From the NCBI RefSeq assembly GCF_018860765.1, contig NZ_JAHKPV010000021.1, forward strand, positions 914,667 through 978,666: DNA of 64,000 nucleotides, given 5' to 3'. The notes under the pieces were generated by a model. The model had not been told where the DNA came from and searched no databases. It saw nothing but the letters and a program-made list of their open reading frames with translations. Positions 27,152-36,415 of this stretch are shown here, piece by piece. The translations under genes and the position numbers were made by a program. Position 1 is the stretch's first letter; each line of letters starts with the position of its first letter. This DNA comes from Marinobacter salexigens. Lineage in GTDB: Bacteria; Pseudomonadota; Gammaproteobacteria; Pseudomonadales; Oleiphilaceae.

Positions 27152-28540
27152 TTACATACGGCCAAACGGAGGCATTCCACCGCCGCCACCGCCCGGCGGC
27201 ATCATACCACCAAGACCGCGCATCATATTCGCCATTCCGCCCTTTTTGCTAAACTTTTTCATCATCTTTTGCATCTGCTTGTGCTGCTTGAGCAGACGGT
27301 TAACATCCTGTATCTGCGTTCCGGAGCCAGCAGCTATGCGGCGCTTACGGGAATTATTGATAACATCGGGGTAACGGCGCTCTTTTGATGTCATGGAACA
27401 GATGATTGCCTCCAACTGCCCCATAGACTTATCGTTGACTTGCTGCTGGGCCACCTGTGCCATTTGCCCCATGCCCGGAAGCTTATCCATCAAGCCACCG
27501 ATACCGCCCATATTTTTCATCTGCTGGAGCTGATCCCTGAAGTCCTCCAGATCAAAGCTTTTGCCTTTCTTGATTTTCTTCGTGAGCTTCTGGGCCTTTT
27601 TCTGGTCCAGCTTGCGCTCCGCCTCTTCAATAAGAGAGAGCACATCGCCCATACCCAGAATCCGAGACGCAACCCGATCTGGATAAAATGGCTCTAAAGC
27701 ATCGGACTTTTCACCGACACCCATAAATTTAATGGGCTTACCGGTAATATGCCGGACCGAAAGCGCAGCACCGCCACGGGCATCACCGTCGGTTTTAGTT
27801 AGCACCACACCAGTCAATGGCAGGGCATCGTTGAACGCTTTCGCTGTATTAGCGGCGTCCTGCCCTGTCATGGCATCGACCACGAAGAGAGTTTCCACCG
27901 GCTTGACCGCATTATGCAGCCGACCGATCTCGCCCATCATCTGCTCGTCAACGTGCAGGCGACCGGCGGTATCCAGAATGACAACATCAATGTGTTTCTT
28001 GCGGGCTGCCGCAACAGCACCCTCGGCAATGGTAACCGGATCCTGATCCGCGGTACTTGGGAAAAACTCAACACCTACTTCTCCCGCCAGCGTTTCCAAC
28101 TGCTTAATAGCTGCAGGTCGGTAGACGTCAGCACTCACCACCAAGACAGACTTCTTTTGGCGCTCTTTTAGAAAACGCGCCAACTTCGCAACTGTCGTGG
28201 TCTTACCCGCGCCTTGAAGGCCTGCCATCATGATCACAGCGGGGGGCTGAACGGCTAGGTTAAGGGTTTCATTCCCCTCACCCATCACTCGTTCCAGCTC
28301 CTGCTGAACCACTTTCACAAATACTTGGCCGGGAGTGAGGCTGCGCTGAACTTCTTGCCCGATCGCCCGCTGCCGGACACCCTCAACAAAGTCCTTTACC
28401 ACCGGCAAGGCGACATCGGCCTCCAGCAGCGCCATGCGCACTTCCCGAAGAGTGTCCTTTATATTGTCGTCGGTGAGCCGCGCCTGACCGGAAATCTTGC
28501 GCAGGCTACCGGAAAGTCGGTCTTGGAGGTTTTCAAACAT
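27152..28540 (-). CDS. ffh: Signal recognition particle protein Ffh
   Basis: Ffh is the GTPase subunit of the signal recognition particle; with 4.5S RNA it targets membrane proteins to FtsY. The 462-residue protein has an N domain (1-85), a G domain with GLQGAGKTTT (107-116), DTAGRLHVDEQMMGE and TKTDGDARGGAALS, and a methionine-rich M domain (about 300-435). The tail is unusually glycine-, methionine- and proline-rich (GGMMPPGGGGGGMPPFGRM), typical of gammaproteobacterial Ffh. It is divergent from the ypjD-like gene. The 4.5S RNA gene is not in the window. Confidence 0.97.
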   Translation of the reverse strand: MFENLQDRLSGSLRKISGQARLTDDNIKDTLREVRMALLEADVALPVVKDFVEGVRQRAIGQEVQRSLTPGQVFVKVVQQELERVMGEGNETLNLAVQPPAVIMMAGLQGAGKTTTVAKLARFLKERQKKSVLVVSADVYRPAAIKQLETLAGEVGVEFFPSTADQDPVTIAEGAVAAARKKHIDVVILDTAGRLHVDEQMMGEIGRLHNAVKPVETLFVVDAMTGQDAANTAKAFNDALPLTGVVLTKTDGDARGGAALSVRHITGKPIKFMGVGEKSDALEPFYPDRVASRILGMGDVLSLIEEAERKLDQKKAQKLTKKIKKGKSFDLEDFRDQLQQMKNMGGIGGLMDKLPGMGQMAQVAQQQVNDKSMGQLEAIICSMTSKERRYPDVINNSRKRRIAAGSGTQIQDVNRLLKQHKQMQKMMKKFSKKGGMANMMRGLGGMMPPGGGGGGMPPFGRM

Positions 28541-28625
28541 GTTGCTCTTCCGTACCCCGGGTTAATTGAGTGCACAAACCTCAGAGCCAGCTTTGGCTCC
28601 TTGATTCCTGTTGCATATTCGCGAC

Positions 28626-28631
28626 ATTATA
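28626..28631 (-). promoter_or_regulatory. Candidate -10 element of the ffh promoter
   Basis: A perfect TATAAT on the minus strand, preceded by TGG, lies 85 bases before the ffh ATG. The -35 region 17 bases upstream (TCGTTT) matches the consensus poorly, so only the -10 is listed. It sits in the 181-base gap between divergent ffh and the ypjD-like gene. Confidence 0.4.
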
Positions 28632-28721
28632 ACCAGACTATCGTCCTGAAACGACCAACCCGGTCAAATCGGCAGCCAAGCTTGCCGATCTCCAGCCAGC
28701 ACAGTGGTGAATAAGGAAGTT

Positions 28722-29528
28722 ATGGGAACGCTGATTCTCGCGGTCACCTCTCTTTTTCTGTATAGCGTCGGCACCGCTTTGCAGGCGCTTCACTTTCGTG
28801 GGCGTGTACAAAGCAACATTGCCATCACCACCCTTATTGGCATGCTGGCACTCACATCCCACGGACTTCTGATTACCCAAACCATCCACCATGATGGAGG
28901 TGTTGATCTGGGGTTTTTCAAAAGCTCGGTGCTGATCTCCTGGCTGATCGTTTTTTTACTGCTGGGGCTAAACCTAAGAAAGCCGGTACAAAGCCTTTTT
29001 TTGGGTGTTTACCCACTGGCAGCTTTCACCATCATAATGGCCTTGATCACGCATACACCGTCGCGACTGGTTTCCGATGAGAGCTATGGAGTACTTTCTC
29101 ATATCGCATTATCAGTGACAGCCTACAGCCTGTTTTCTCTGGCGGCTATACAGGCAACCTTGCTTTACTTCCAGAACCGACAACTTAAGCAGAATTATAA
29201 TAGCCCCCTGCTACGCAATTTGCCGCCGCTGCAAACCATGGAGTCCCTGCTTTTCGAAATGGTCTGGGCCGGTGTGGTTATGCTGATTCTTGCCATTGTG
29301 ACGGGCGCAGTTTTTATAGAAAACCTGTTTGCCCAGAACTTGGCCCATAAGACCGTTTTCTCCATACTCTCGCTACTGGTTTTCGTAGCCCTGCTAGTAG
29401 GGCGCTACACCAAGGGCTGGCGAGGCATGACCGCAAGCCGCTGGACACTGGCTGGTTGCGCACTCTTGATGCTGGCGTTTTATGGCAGCAAATTTGCGCT
29501 TGAGCTTGTCTTTCAGAATGGAGGCTAA
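28722..29528 (+). CDS. ypjD: YpjD/CcsA-type cytochrome c assembly family membrane protein
   Basis: A polytopic inner-membrane protein of 268 residues with about eight hydrophobic segments, matching the cytochrome c assembly (CcmC/CcsA-like) family. The position next to ffh and a CorC-like gene is the usual site of E. coli ypjD. The start at 28722 has an AAGGA ribosome binding site five bases upstream; a GTG at 28704 would put the site inside the frame. I see no WWD-type haem-binding signature, so a direct haem role is not shown by the sequence. It is followed 82 bp later by the CorC/HlyC-type gene. Confidence 0.8.
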   Translation: MGTLILAVTSLFLYSVGTALQALHFRGRVQSNIAITTLIGMLALTSHGLLITQTIHHDGGVDLGFFKSSVLISWLIVFLLLGLNLRKPVQSLFLGVYPLAAFTIIMALITHTPSRLVSDESYGVLSHIALSVTAYSLFSLAAIQATLLYFQNRQLKQNYNSPLLRNLPPLQTMESLLFEMVWAGVVMLILAIVTGAVFIENLFAQNLAHKTVFSILSLLVFVALLVGRYTKGWRGMTASRWTLAGCALLMLAFYGSKFALELVFQNGG

Positions 29529-29610
29529 CTCCCGCTCCATTACCTCTTGACACCGGGCGCAATCAGAACCAAATTTCGCTAAATGCCAGCAACATAAGGA
29601 TACCTTTAGT

Positions 29611-30894
29611 TTGGACGGTACATCGCTTACTGCGCTGTCGATAACTCTTGTCGGGCTGATCATGCTGTCGGCATTTTTTTCCAGCTCCGAAACCGGAATG
29701 ATGTCACTGAACCGGTATCGCCTGAAACACATGGCGAAGACAGGCCACAAAGGTGCAAAGCGTGCCCAAGGCTTGTTGCAGCGCACCGATCAATTAATCG
29801 GCATCATTCTTATAGGCAATAATTTCGTTAACATTCTGGCCTCGTCCATAGCGACAGTCATAGCCATACGCATATGGGGCGATACGGGCATAGCCATAGC
29901 GACACTTCTTCTAACGATAGTGATTCTGATTTTTGCGGAAGTCACGCCGAAAACCCTTGCCGCACTATTTCCCGAAAAAATTGCATTTCCTGCAAGCTAC
30001 ATTCTCGGCCCCCTACTGAAGGTTCTTTACCCCGTCGTATGGGCGGTCAACCTATTTACAGGTGCCATTCTGAGGATTTTAAGAATTTCACCGAATGACG
30101 CTGCCAGCGACCACCTAAGTCGAGAAGAACTCAGAACGCTTGTGAACGAAGCTGGCGCACTTATCCCAGCTAAACACAAAGACATGCTGGTTAGCATTTT
30201 GGATCTCGAAAAGGTAACGGTGAACGACATCATGGTTCCCCGAAACGACGTCTCCGGCATCGATTTGGACGACGACACAGACACCATTTTGCGTCAATTG
30301 AGAAACAGCCAGCACACGCGCCTGCCCGTCTTCAAAGGCGACATCAATGAGATACAAGGCATTCTGCACCTACGCAGCGCTACCAAGCTGTTACAACAGG
30401 AAGAAATTAACAAAGCCATGATCTTGCAGCTTTGCCAGGAGCCTTACTTTGTGCCGGAGAGCACACCCCTTAATACCCAGCTGATCAACTTCCAAAAGGG
30501 TAAGCGCCGGTTTGGCATAGTTGTGGATGAGTACGGCGATGTACTCGGGCTAGCCACGCTGGAAGACATTCTTGAAGAAATCGTTGGTGAGTTCACTACC
30601 GATTATGCGGCAACCAGCCCCGACATCATTCCACAGGAAGACGGCACGTTCATTGTGGACGGCACAACCGCTGTGCGCACAATTAATAAAACTCTCGGCT
30701 GGAAACTGCCCATCGATGGCCCGAAAACCCTCAATGGCTTGATCACCGAGACCCTTGAGAACATCCCTGACACCAACGTTTGCCTCAAAGTAGACGGCCA
30801 TCGGGTAGAAGTGCTTCAAATCAAAGACAATGTTGTAAAGGCAGCAATTGTTCATCCCAAAAAACGTAAAAAACGAACCCTCTCCATCACCTAA
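29611..30894 (+). CDS. HlyC/CorC (CNNM) family transporter-type CBS protein
   Basis: A 427-residue protein with an N-terminal DUF21/CNNM membrane domain (four hydrophobic segments, about residues 7-160; motif FFSSSETGMMSLNRYRLKHM), two CBS domains (about 195-325; VNDIMVPRNDVSGID, RLPVFKGDINEIQGILHLR) and a C-terminal CorC_HlyC domain (about 345-420). Relatives have been linked to magnesium or cobalt efflux, but direct transport is unproven for many. It starts with TTG (29611) with AAGGA eleven bases upstream. The ffh-ypjD-yfjD neighbourhood matches E. coli. Confidence 0.88.
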   Translation: MDGTSLTALSITLVGLIMLSAFFSSSETGMMSLNRYRLKHMAKTGHKGAKRAQGLLQRTDQLIGIILIGNNFVNILASSIATVIAIRIWGDTGIAIATLLLTIVILIFAEVTPKTLAALFPEKIAFPASYILGPLLKVLYPVVWAVNLFTGAILRILRISPNDAASDHLSREELRTLVNEAGALIPAKHKDMLVSILDLEKVTVNDIMVPRNDVSGIDLDDDTDTILRQLRNSQHTRLPVFKGDINEIQGILHLRSATKLLQQEEINKAMILQLCQEPYFVPESTPLNTQLINFQKGKRRFGIVVDEYGDVLGLATLEDILEEIVGEFTTDYAATSPDIIPQEDGTFIVDGTTAVRTINKTLGWKLPIDGPKTLNGLITETLENIPDTNVCLKVDGHRVEVLQIKDNVVKAAIVHPKKRKKRTLSIT

Positions 30895-31048
30895 TCTACG
30901 CCAACTCCCACTCTTCGCTATAGACGTTCCAGTTATAGCGAAGCCTGCTCTAGAAAGATCAAAATGTAACCAGCTCCTTGACGCATATCAATCTGGCACC
31001 AACACTGAAGGCGTATGCGAAACAACAATAATCGCAAGGAGTTTTTCC

Positions 31049-31651
31049 ATGAGCCTGACACACACCTTTGGCCTACTGACCAACCCTGACAACCAATGGA
31101 AAGCTATTCGAAAAGATTCGGAATCTGTTTCACGCCTTTATACAGGGCACGTATTGCTACTTGCACTTATACCTGCCGTCGCAGGCTTCGTTGGAACCAC
31201 TCAGGTGGGCTGGCAAATCGGTGACGGTCAGATCATCCGCCTGTCTACAAACAGTGCATTAAGTCTGTCCGTACTATTTTACGCTGCCATGCTGGCTGGC
31301 ATATTCATTCTCGGAAAGTTTATCGATTTCTTTGCGGCGACCTACGATGCGGGCGACCAGACGCCACGAGGCGTTGCCATGGCTGCCTACACCGCAACAC
31401 CCATGTTCCTTATTGGCGTTATCGCGGTTTACCCTAATATCTGGGTGAATATGTTGGCTGGGCTTGCTGCCATTGCCTACGCTGTATACCTACTTTATGA
31501 AGGACTACCTATTCTCATGAAGATCCCTGAAGACCGGGGATTCATGTTCGCCACGGCTGTACTCACGGTCGGGCTGGTTATGTTTGTTGGTCTACTTGCG
31601 ATTAGCGTGGTTATTTGGAGCGTAGGAATTGGCCCGATATACGTTAACTGA
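31049..31651 (+). CDS. Yip1 family membrane protein
   Basis: A 200-residue membrane protein with five hydrophobic segments. The N-terminus MSLTHTFGLLTNPDNQWKAI and the pattern TPRGVAMAAYTATPMFLIGVIAVYPN fit the Yip1 family. The start at 31049 has AGGAG seven bases upstream; the frame is open to 30848 but that part overlaps the preceding gene. The function of bacterial Yip1 proteins is not established. A strong terminator (31690-31724) follows, so it is probably a single-gene unit. Confidence 0.85.
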   Translation: MSLTHTFGLLTNPDNQWKAIRKDSESVSRLYTGHVLLLALIPAVAGFVGTTQVGWQIGDGQIIRLSTNSALSLSVLFYAAMLAGIFILGKFIDFFAATYDAGDQTPRGVAMAAYTATPMFLIGVIAVYPNIWVNMLAGLAAIAYAVYLLYEGLPILMKIPEDRGFMFATAVLTVGLVMFVGLLAISVVIWSVGIGPIYVN

Positions 31652-31689
31652 TCTCGGAAACTCGCCAGCCAATATAAGTTAACTGCCAC

Positions 31690-31724
31690 AAGGGTGTTCT
31701 TGCGGAACACCCTTTATTTTTTGA
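31690..31724 (+). terminator. Rho-independent terminator after the Yip1 gene
   Basis: AAGGGTGTTC (31690-31699) and GAACACCCTT (31705-31714) form a perfect 10-bp stem with a five-base loop, followed by a T-rich tail (TTATTTTTTG). It lies 38 bases after the Yip1-family stop and separates it from the DUF1631 gene. Confidence 0.85.
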
Positions 31725-31762
31725 TTGAGTGCGCAACTTTGTTTTTAATTATGTTAACCAAG

Positions 31763-31791
31763 CTGAAAATGAGGTAGATTTAGCCTATAAC
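31763..31791 (+). promoter_or_regulatory. Candidate promoter of the DUF1631 gene
   Basis: CTGAAA (31763-31768; 4 of 6 to the -35 consensus) and TATAAC (31786-31791; 5 of 6 to the -10) are separated by exactly 17 bases, upstream of the DUF1631 ATG at 31851. The position just after a strong terminator supports an independent promoter. Confidence 0.45.
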
Positions 31792-31850
31792 TCAAAACAG
31801 GCAGTCTGGCTCGATTATAAATTCGGTTGAGCCATCAACAGGAGTCGGCT

Positions 31851-34049
31851 ATGAACAAGCAGTCCGGCATACATTACCTCCGCGACCACAAAGGGACCGC
31901 TAGCAACGAAGCCGTTCCCACGGAGGTCGCCCGTATCCGCGACACCGTTGTCGCCGGACTGGGTGATTTGCTGCAGGGCGCGTTTGATGCCGTTGATGAT
32001 TCGCTGTTCGAGTTGGCCAACAATGCCCGCAGCAACAACGAGCAAAACCGCTACTTTGAAGCCATGCGAGAAATTCGCATCAAGCGCAAGGGTGTGGAGC
32101 GACACTTCCAAAATACCGTTGCGCGATTTTTTGCCAACCCTCCCCATACAGATCAATTACACGAAGACTCTCTTGGGCAACAGGTAAACGCAGACAATTT
32201 AGCGCTCGTCGGCAATGATGATCTTGAAGAGCAAGTAGCTCTGAACGCCATGATCACCAAAGCTAAAGCCCATTTTCAGGGCCCCCTTATACAGCTGCAA
32301 GCCCGCTTTAGCCACGTCTACGAGGGTGCATCGGATCAATCACCGGTCAACCCTATGGCCCCTGAGCACCTTTGCAGCGCCTTTACCGAGGCTATTCAAG
32401 CTTTGGAGATACAAATCCGTGAACGATTGATTCTGCTAAAGCAGTTTGATCGCTACGTGGTCTCCAATTTGGGCATGCTGCTAGACGAAGCCAATAGAAT
32501 TCTAGTTCAGGCAGGCGTCATCCCCAATTTTCGCTTTCACGGCAAAACAGGCCAACAGCATAGCGCTTCAGGGAATCGCGAGAGCCAAGAACACGCGTCT
32601 GAACAGAACCAAAACCGGCCTGATGGCGACGCTGCAAGCAACAACGCGGTTTTTGATCAGATCCACCAGCTGTTGGCACGCCAGAGGGCTAACTCTGGCA
32701 TGTCACCACCGTCGCACGACCCAGATATTCGAATTATTGGAGGAAGCGAACTCTTTAGCCTGCTTGCTTCGCTGCCTTTGGGCACCCAGACGGGCAATGA
32801 GCACAACCTCAGCGAAGGCGAACCCCTAACGATTGATCTTCGCAGCGCGGTTAAACAAATTCTAGCCCAGACCAACACCAGCGACGGCAAGAAGCCCGCT
32901 TTGAAAGAAGTAGACGAGGACCTAATCAACCTTGTCTCTATGCTGTTCGAGTTTATTCTTGATGACTACAGCTTGTCCGCTCCGGTGCAAGTTCTCATCA
33001 GCCGGTTGCAGATTCCCATCTTAAAAGTTGTCCTCAAGGATAAAAGTTTTTTCAGCAAGACGACCCACCCTGCGCGCAAGCTACTCAATGCTCTCGCCCG
33101 AGCAGGAATCGGTTGGAGCAACAGCGACGAAAAAGCTAGAGACAAGCTCTACGAAAAAATCCACAGTATTGTGCAGAAAATTCTTTGTGAGTTTGATGGC
33201 GACGTCACACTCTTCGAGAGCCTAAACCAAGAGTTTGAAGAGTTCCTTGCAAGAGAAAACCGAAAGTCGTCTCTGGTAGAGCAGCGCACTCGTGAATCGG
33301 AGCGCGGTCGGATCAAATCCCAGAAAGCACAAGAGTTGGTCGACCGGGTTTTAAAAGAGCGAGTTGCACGCTACCGTCTTCCAGAACCGGTGCATAACAT
33401 CCTCATTAATGGCTGGAGCCGGTTTATGTTTCTGGCCTACCTTCGGGATGATGTAGAGCATCGCTGGCAAGAAAGCGTAAAAGTGGTTGATGATTTGATC
33501 TGGTGCCTACTCCCACATGAAGATGACTCCGAGCGGGATCAGTGGGTTCGCGTTGTTCCAGGCTTACTTAAGTCGCTGCGCGCAGGACTGGAAGAAGTTT
33601 CTTACAATGCAACAAAGCTTGACGACACCATGGGCCTGCTCAAGCATGAATTGGCTGAAGCTTTCCGTGCGAGCCCAAATATTGAAATAGCGGAAGAGCT
33701 GCCAGTTCAAGAAGACTCCTTTACCGAGAGCCATAATGCTGCATACCTCCAGCCCGAAGACTCTGCTATGGCAGAGCACATGGCTCAGGTTGACAGCATT
33801 GAGGTTGGTAACTGGGTAGAGTTCCGGCTGGTAAACGGTGCAAACTTCCGTTGTAAGCTCTCAGCGATTATCGATGAAGCAGACTGCTTCGTTTTTGTGA
33901 ATCGCATGGGGCTGAAGGTCATCGAAAAGACCCGCATTGAACTTGCCCAAGAAATGCGACGCGGCCGAATGACTCGGCTCGAACAGGGAGCACTCATTGA
34001 CCGGGCTCTGGATGCCGTGGTTGGTTCACTGCGCAGTAAAACCGCCTAA
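31851..34049 (+). CDS. DUF1631 family protein
   Basis: A large (732-residue) protein, soluble by its composition, matching the DUF1631 family, of unknown function, found in pseudomonads and related bacteria. The N-terminal 230 residues are helical and the middle (about 340-560) is the most family-like (LPEPVHNILINGWSRFMFLAYLRDD). The C-terminal 90 residues (about 645-732; VGNWVEFRLVNGANFRCKLSAIIDEADCFVFVNRMG) resemble a PilZ-like or beta-barrel module. A stretch at about 225-270 is low-complexity (Asn, Gln, Glu, Ser, Asp). The start has an AGGAG ribosome binding site. It has its own promoter and is followed by a TonB-like gene. Confidence 0.85.
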   Translation: MNKQSGIHYLRDHKGTASNEAVPTEVARIRDTVVAGLGDLLQGAFDAVDDSLFELANNARSNNEQNRYFEAMREIRIKRKGVERHFQNTVARFFANPPHTDQLHEDSLGQQVNADNLALVGNDDLEEQVALNAMITKAKAHFQGPLIQLQARFSHVYEGASDQSPVNPMAPEHLCSAFTEAIQALEIQIRERLILLKQFDRYVVSNLGMLLDEANRILVQAGVIPNFRFHGKTGQQHSASGNRESQEHASEQNQNRPDGDAASNNAVFDQIHQLLARQRANSGMSPPSHDPDIRIIGGSELFSLLASLPLGTQTGNEHNLSEGEPLTIDLRSAVKQILAQTNTSDGKKPALKEVDEDLINLVSMLFEFILDDYSLSAPVQVLISRLQIPILKVVLKDKSFFSKTTHPARKLLNALARAGIGWSNSDEKARDKLYEKIHSIVQKILCEFDGDVTLFESLNQEFEEFLARENRKSSLVEQRTRESERGRIKSQKAQELVDRVLKERVARYRLPEPVHNILINGWSRFMFLAYLRDDVEHRWQESVKVVDDLIWCLLPHEDDSERDQWVRVVPGLLKSLRAGLEEVSYNATKLDDTMGLLKHELAEAFRASPNIEIAEELPVQEDSFTESHNAAYLQPEDSAMAEHMAQVDSIEVGNWVEFRLVNGANFRCKLSAIIDEADCFVFVNRMGLKVIEKTRIELAQEMRRGRMTRLEQGALIDRALDAVVGSLRSKTA

Positions 34050-34129
34050 TTGAGCTCTGGGCCGCAACCACATTCGGGCTCAAGCCCGATGCAGCGATCA
34101 TTCCGTAATATTGGAGAAATCTAGGTTAA

Positions 34130-34915
34130 ATGCTGGAGTATGGCAGCAACAACAGCCTTCCGGCGAAATATCGGATCGCCCTTGCCTTATCAACCGCTTT
34201 CCTGATTCATACGGTGTTATTATCCGGGGTTCCTTCTATTGTGCAGGACTCACCTGTAAAGCACCGAGAGCAGCTGAATCTGGAGTTGGTAGCGGCAGAT
34301 AGCCCTCAAAGTGCAGCGGCATCTATTAGTGACGAGAGCCCTTCCAAAAAAAGCCTCTTCCATAATCCGCCCTTCAAGGCGGAGCCAATGAACACCAATC
34401 CGAAGCCTATCGAACCATCGCTTTTAACACACCAGTCCCCTCAAAAGGCCCCGGTTAGCGAAAGCTCGCAAGCTGCACCAGCCAAGCAAACACTTGATTC
34501 ACCCCAACCAACTCCAATTACAACCCCCACTAGCACGCCGTCTAAACCCGGGGCCCGCAATCAGATGGCGGAAAAGCCAACGGCTGAGGAAGTCACAAAG
34601 GTTACGCAATCACCCGCTGAGCAGGACCCCTACCTGATCAAACTCGCAATGCATTTGGCCACTAAGCTTGAAACATCGCGAATTCCCGCAATCAGGAAGC
34701 TGACGGAAACGAGTACGATGGAGTTGGAACTGCAACTTTTAGGGAACGGCGCGCTCACCAGAGCGCGGGTGCTCAAGTCGACAGGCATCGAGCCGATCGA
34801 TAGAGCCGCGTATCAAGCTGCACTATCGGCTAGTCCATACCCCGTGCCACCGCCGGCTCAAAACAATAAGAGCCGCTTCAAAGTAAAACTGGTGTTTGCT
34901 CCGTCGCGACTCTAA
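34130..34915 (+). CDS. TonB C-terminal domain protein
   Basis: A 261-residue protein with an N-terminal hydrophobic anchor (about 18-38, IALALSTAFLIHTVLLSGV), a proline- and serine-rich, low-complexity spacer (about 60-165) and a C-terminal TonB-like domain (about 170-261; MELELQLLGNGALTRARVLKSTGIEPIDRAAYQAALSASPYPVPP). TonB couples the proton motive force to outer-membrane transporters through ExbB/ExbD. No exbB or exbD is adjacent, so it may belong to the stand-alone TonB-like group. It ends 12 bases from the convergent grxD. Confidence 0.8.
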   Translation: MLEYGSNNSLPAKYRIALALSTAFLIHTVLLSGVPSIVQDSPVKHREQLNLELVAADSPQSAAASISDESPSKKSLFHNPPFKAEPMNTNPKPIEPSLLTHQSPQKAPVSESSQAAPAKQTLDSPQPTPITTPTSTPSKPGARNQMAEKPTAEEVTKVTQSPAEQDPYLIKLAMHLATKLETSRIPAIRKLTETSTMELELQLLGNGALTRARVLKSTGIEPIDRAAYQAALSASPYPVPPPAQNNKSRFKVKLVFAPSRL

Positions 34916-34927
34916 TCGGTATAAAAC

Positions 34928-35254
34928 TCAGGCTTCGGCTTGCTTTGCAGCCTCTTTCACCAAAGTAGCCAGCTCACCGTTTTCCGACATCTCCATGATG
35001 ATGTCACAGCCGCCAACTAACTCACCGTTAACATACAGCTGGGGGTAGGTCGGCCAGCTTGAATAAACTTTCAAGCCTTCGCGCAACTCTTGGTTATCAA
35101 GAATGTTCACAAATGCAAAACGCTCTCCGCACGCCATCAGCGCCTGAGAAGTCTTTGCAGAGAAGCCGCACTGCGGAGCTTGGGGCGACCCTTTCATGTA
35201 TAGAATGATCGGGTTTTCTGCGAGTTGATTTTTAATGGTTTCGTTAATATCCAT
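34928..35254 (-). CDS. grxD: Monothiol glutaredoxin Grx4
   Basis: A CGFS-type glutaredoxin that binds and transfers Fe-S clusters with BolA. The signature CGFS lies near residue 30 (APQCGFSAKTSQAL), with the family stretches IILYMKGSP, WPTYPQLYV and VGGCDIIMEMS. The start ATG at 35254 has a GAGGTG ribosome binding site; an ATG six bases earlier (35260) would have none at proper spacing. At 108 residues it has normal length. Single gene, divergent from argF. Confidence 0.96.
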   Translation of the reverse strand: MDINETIKNQLAENPIILYMKGSPQAPQCGFSAKTSQALMACGERFAFVNILDNQELREGLKVYSSWPTYPQLYVNGELVGGCDIIMEMSENGELATLVKEAAKQAEA

Positions 35255-35495
35255 GAACATTCACCTCTGGTTAAAACGGAGCGGTCTGTGCGCTTGGTTG
35301 CGCCGTTTTTCCCGCCCAGACTGGCTGCTATTGTACACGCTGGCTAGGCTCCTCAACAAACACGGCAATTTGATACAGGGCAAGCCTGTGCGCCGCAGCG
35401 TTGTCATCACTGACGCGAAGGGCTAGACTTGTTCTCCCCGATTTTTCACCAGTATTTATACTCACCCAGGGCTTCACCAAGGTAAGGGCCATCCT

Positions 35496-36410
35496 ATGGC
35501 AGCAAGGCATTTTCTGACACTGAATGACATGTCTACAACCGAATTGGAGAATTTGGTAGATCATGGCACCAAGCTCCGGAACGAATGGCGCCAAGGCAAA
35601 GTCAGGGACTCTCTGAAAAATCGAGTACTGGCGATGATCTTTGAAAAGTCCTCAACCCGCACCCGGGTTTCTTTTGAGGCTGGCATGGCGCAGTTGGGCG
35701 GCGCCGCGATGTTTCTTTCCCCACGGGACACGCAACTTGGGCGCGGCGAGCCTATTGAAGACTCCGCCATTGTTATCTCCAGCATGGTCGATGCGGTAAT
35801 GATTCGCACCTTCGCCCACGACACTGTTGAAAAGTTTGCGCGGGCTTCCTCAGCGCCAGTCATCAATGCCCTCACAGATGACTTTCACCCCTGCCAACTG
35901 TTGGCTGACATGCAAACCTATCGAGAGCACCGTGGAAGCATTCGCGGCGCCACCGTCGCCTGGATAGGTGATGGCAATAACATGTGCCACTCTTATATCA
36001 ATGCCGCCATGCAGTTTGATTTTCATCTGAACGTTGCAACACCCGAGGGTTACGAACCATCCCCTGAACTGATCAAAGCCCATAGCGACCGCATTACACT
36101 CATGCGCGCGCCAGAGGAAGCAGCGCGCAATGCAAACCTTCTTGTCACTGATGTTTGGGCGTCCATGGGCCAAGAAGACGAACAAAAGGCCCGGGAAAAA
36201 GCCTTCAGTAATTACCAGATCAATCAGGCGTTGATGGACGTGGCCGATAAAGACGCGCTGTTAATGCATTGCTTGCCAGCCCATCGTGGTGAGGAAATTT
36301 CTGCCGAGATGATGGAGCATCCAAACTCAGTGATATGGCACGAGGCCGAAAATCGGCTTCACGCCCAGAAAGCACTGCTGGAGTTCCTGATTCTGAACCG
36401 TCTGGATTAA
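35496..36410 (+). CDS. argF: Ornithine carbamoyltransferase, catabolic/anabolic ArgF type
   Basis: This enzyme transfers carbamoyl from carbamoyl phosphate to ornithine, giving citrulline in arginine synthesis. The carbamoyl-phosphate motif STRTR is at residues 53-57, HPCQ at 132-135 and the ornithine-site [10 protein letters not shown] near 259-268. At 304 residues it has normal length for bacterial ArgF. It is followed 5 bp later by an ABC-transporter ATPase, so the two are probably co-transcribed. I do not see a clear ArgR box in the 241-base gap upstream. Confidence 0.95.
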   Translation: MAARHFLTLNDMSTTELENLVDHGTKLRNEWRQGKVRDSLKNRVLAMIFEKSSTRTRVSFEAGMAQLGGAAMFLSPRDTQLGRGEPIEDSAIVISSMVDAVMIRTFAHDTVEKFARASSAPVINALTDDFHPCQLLADMQTYREHRGSIRGATVAWIGDGNNMCHSYINAAMQFDFHLNVATPEGYEPSPELIKAHSDRITLMRAPEEAARNANLLVTDVWASMGQEDEQKAREKAFSNYQINQALMDVADKDALLMHCLPAHRGEEISAEMMEHPNSVIWHEAENRLHAQKALLEFLILNRLD

Positions 36411-36415
36411 AACGT

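Noticed and set aside
35255..35495. Possible ArgR operator before argF
   Set aside because: A GTATTTATAC-like stretch is present but does not match the ArgR consensus well enough.
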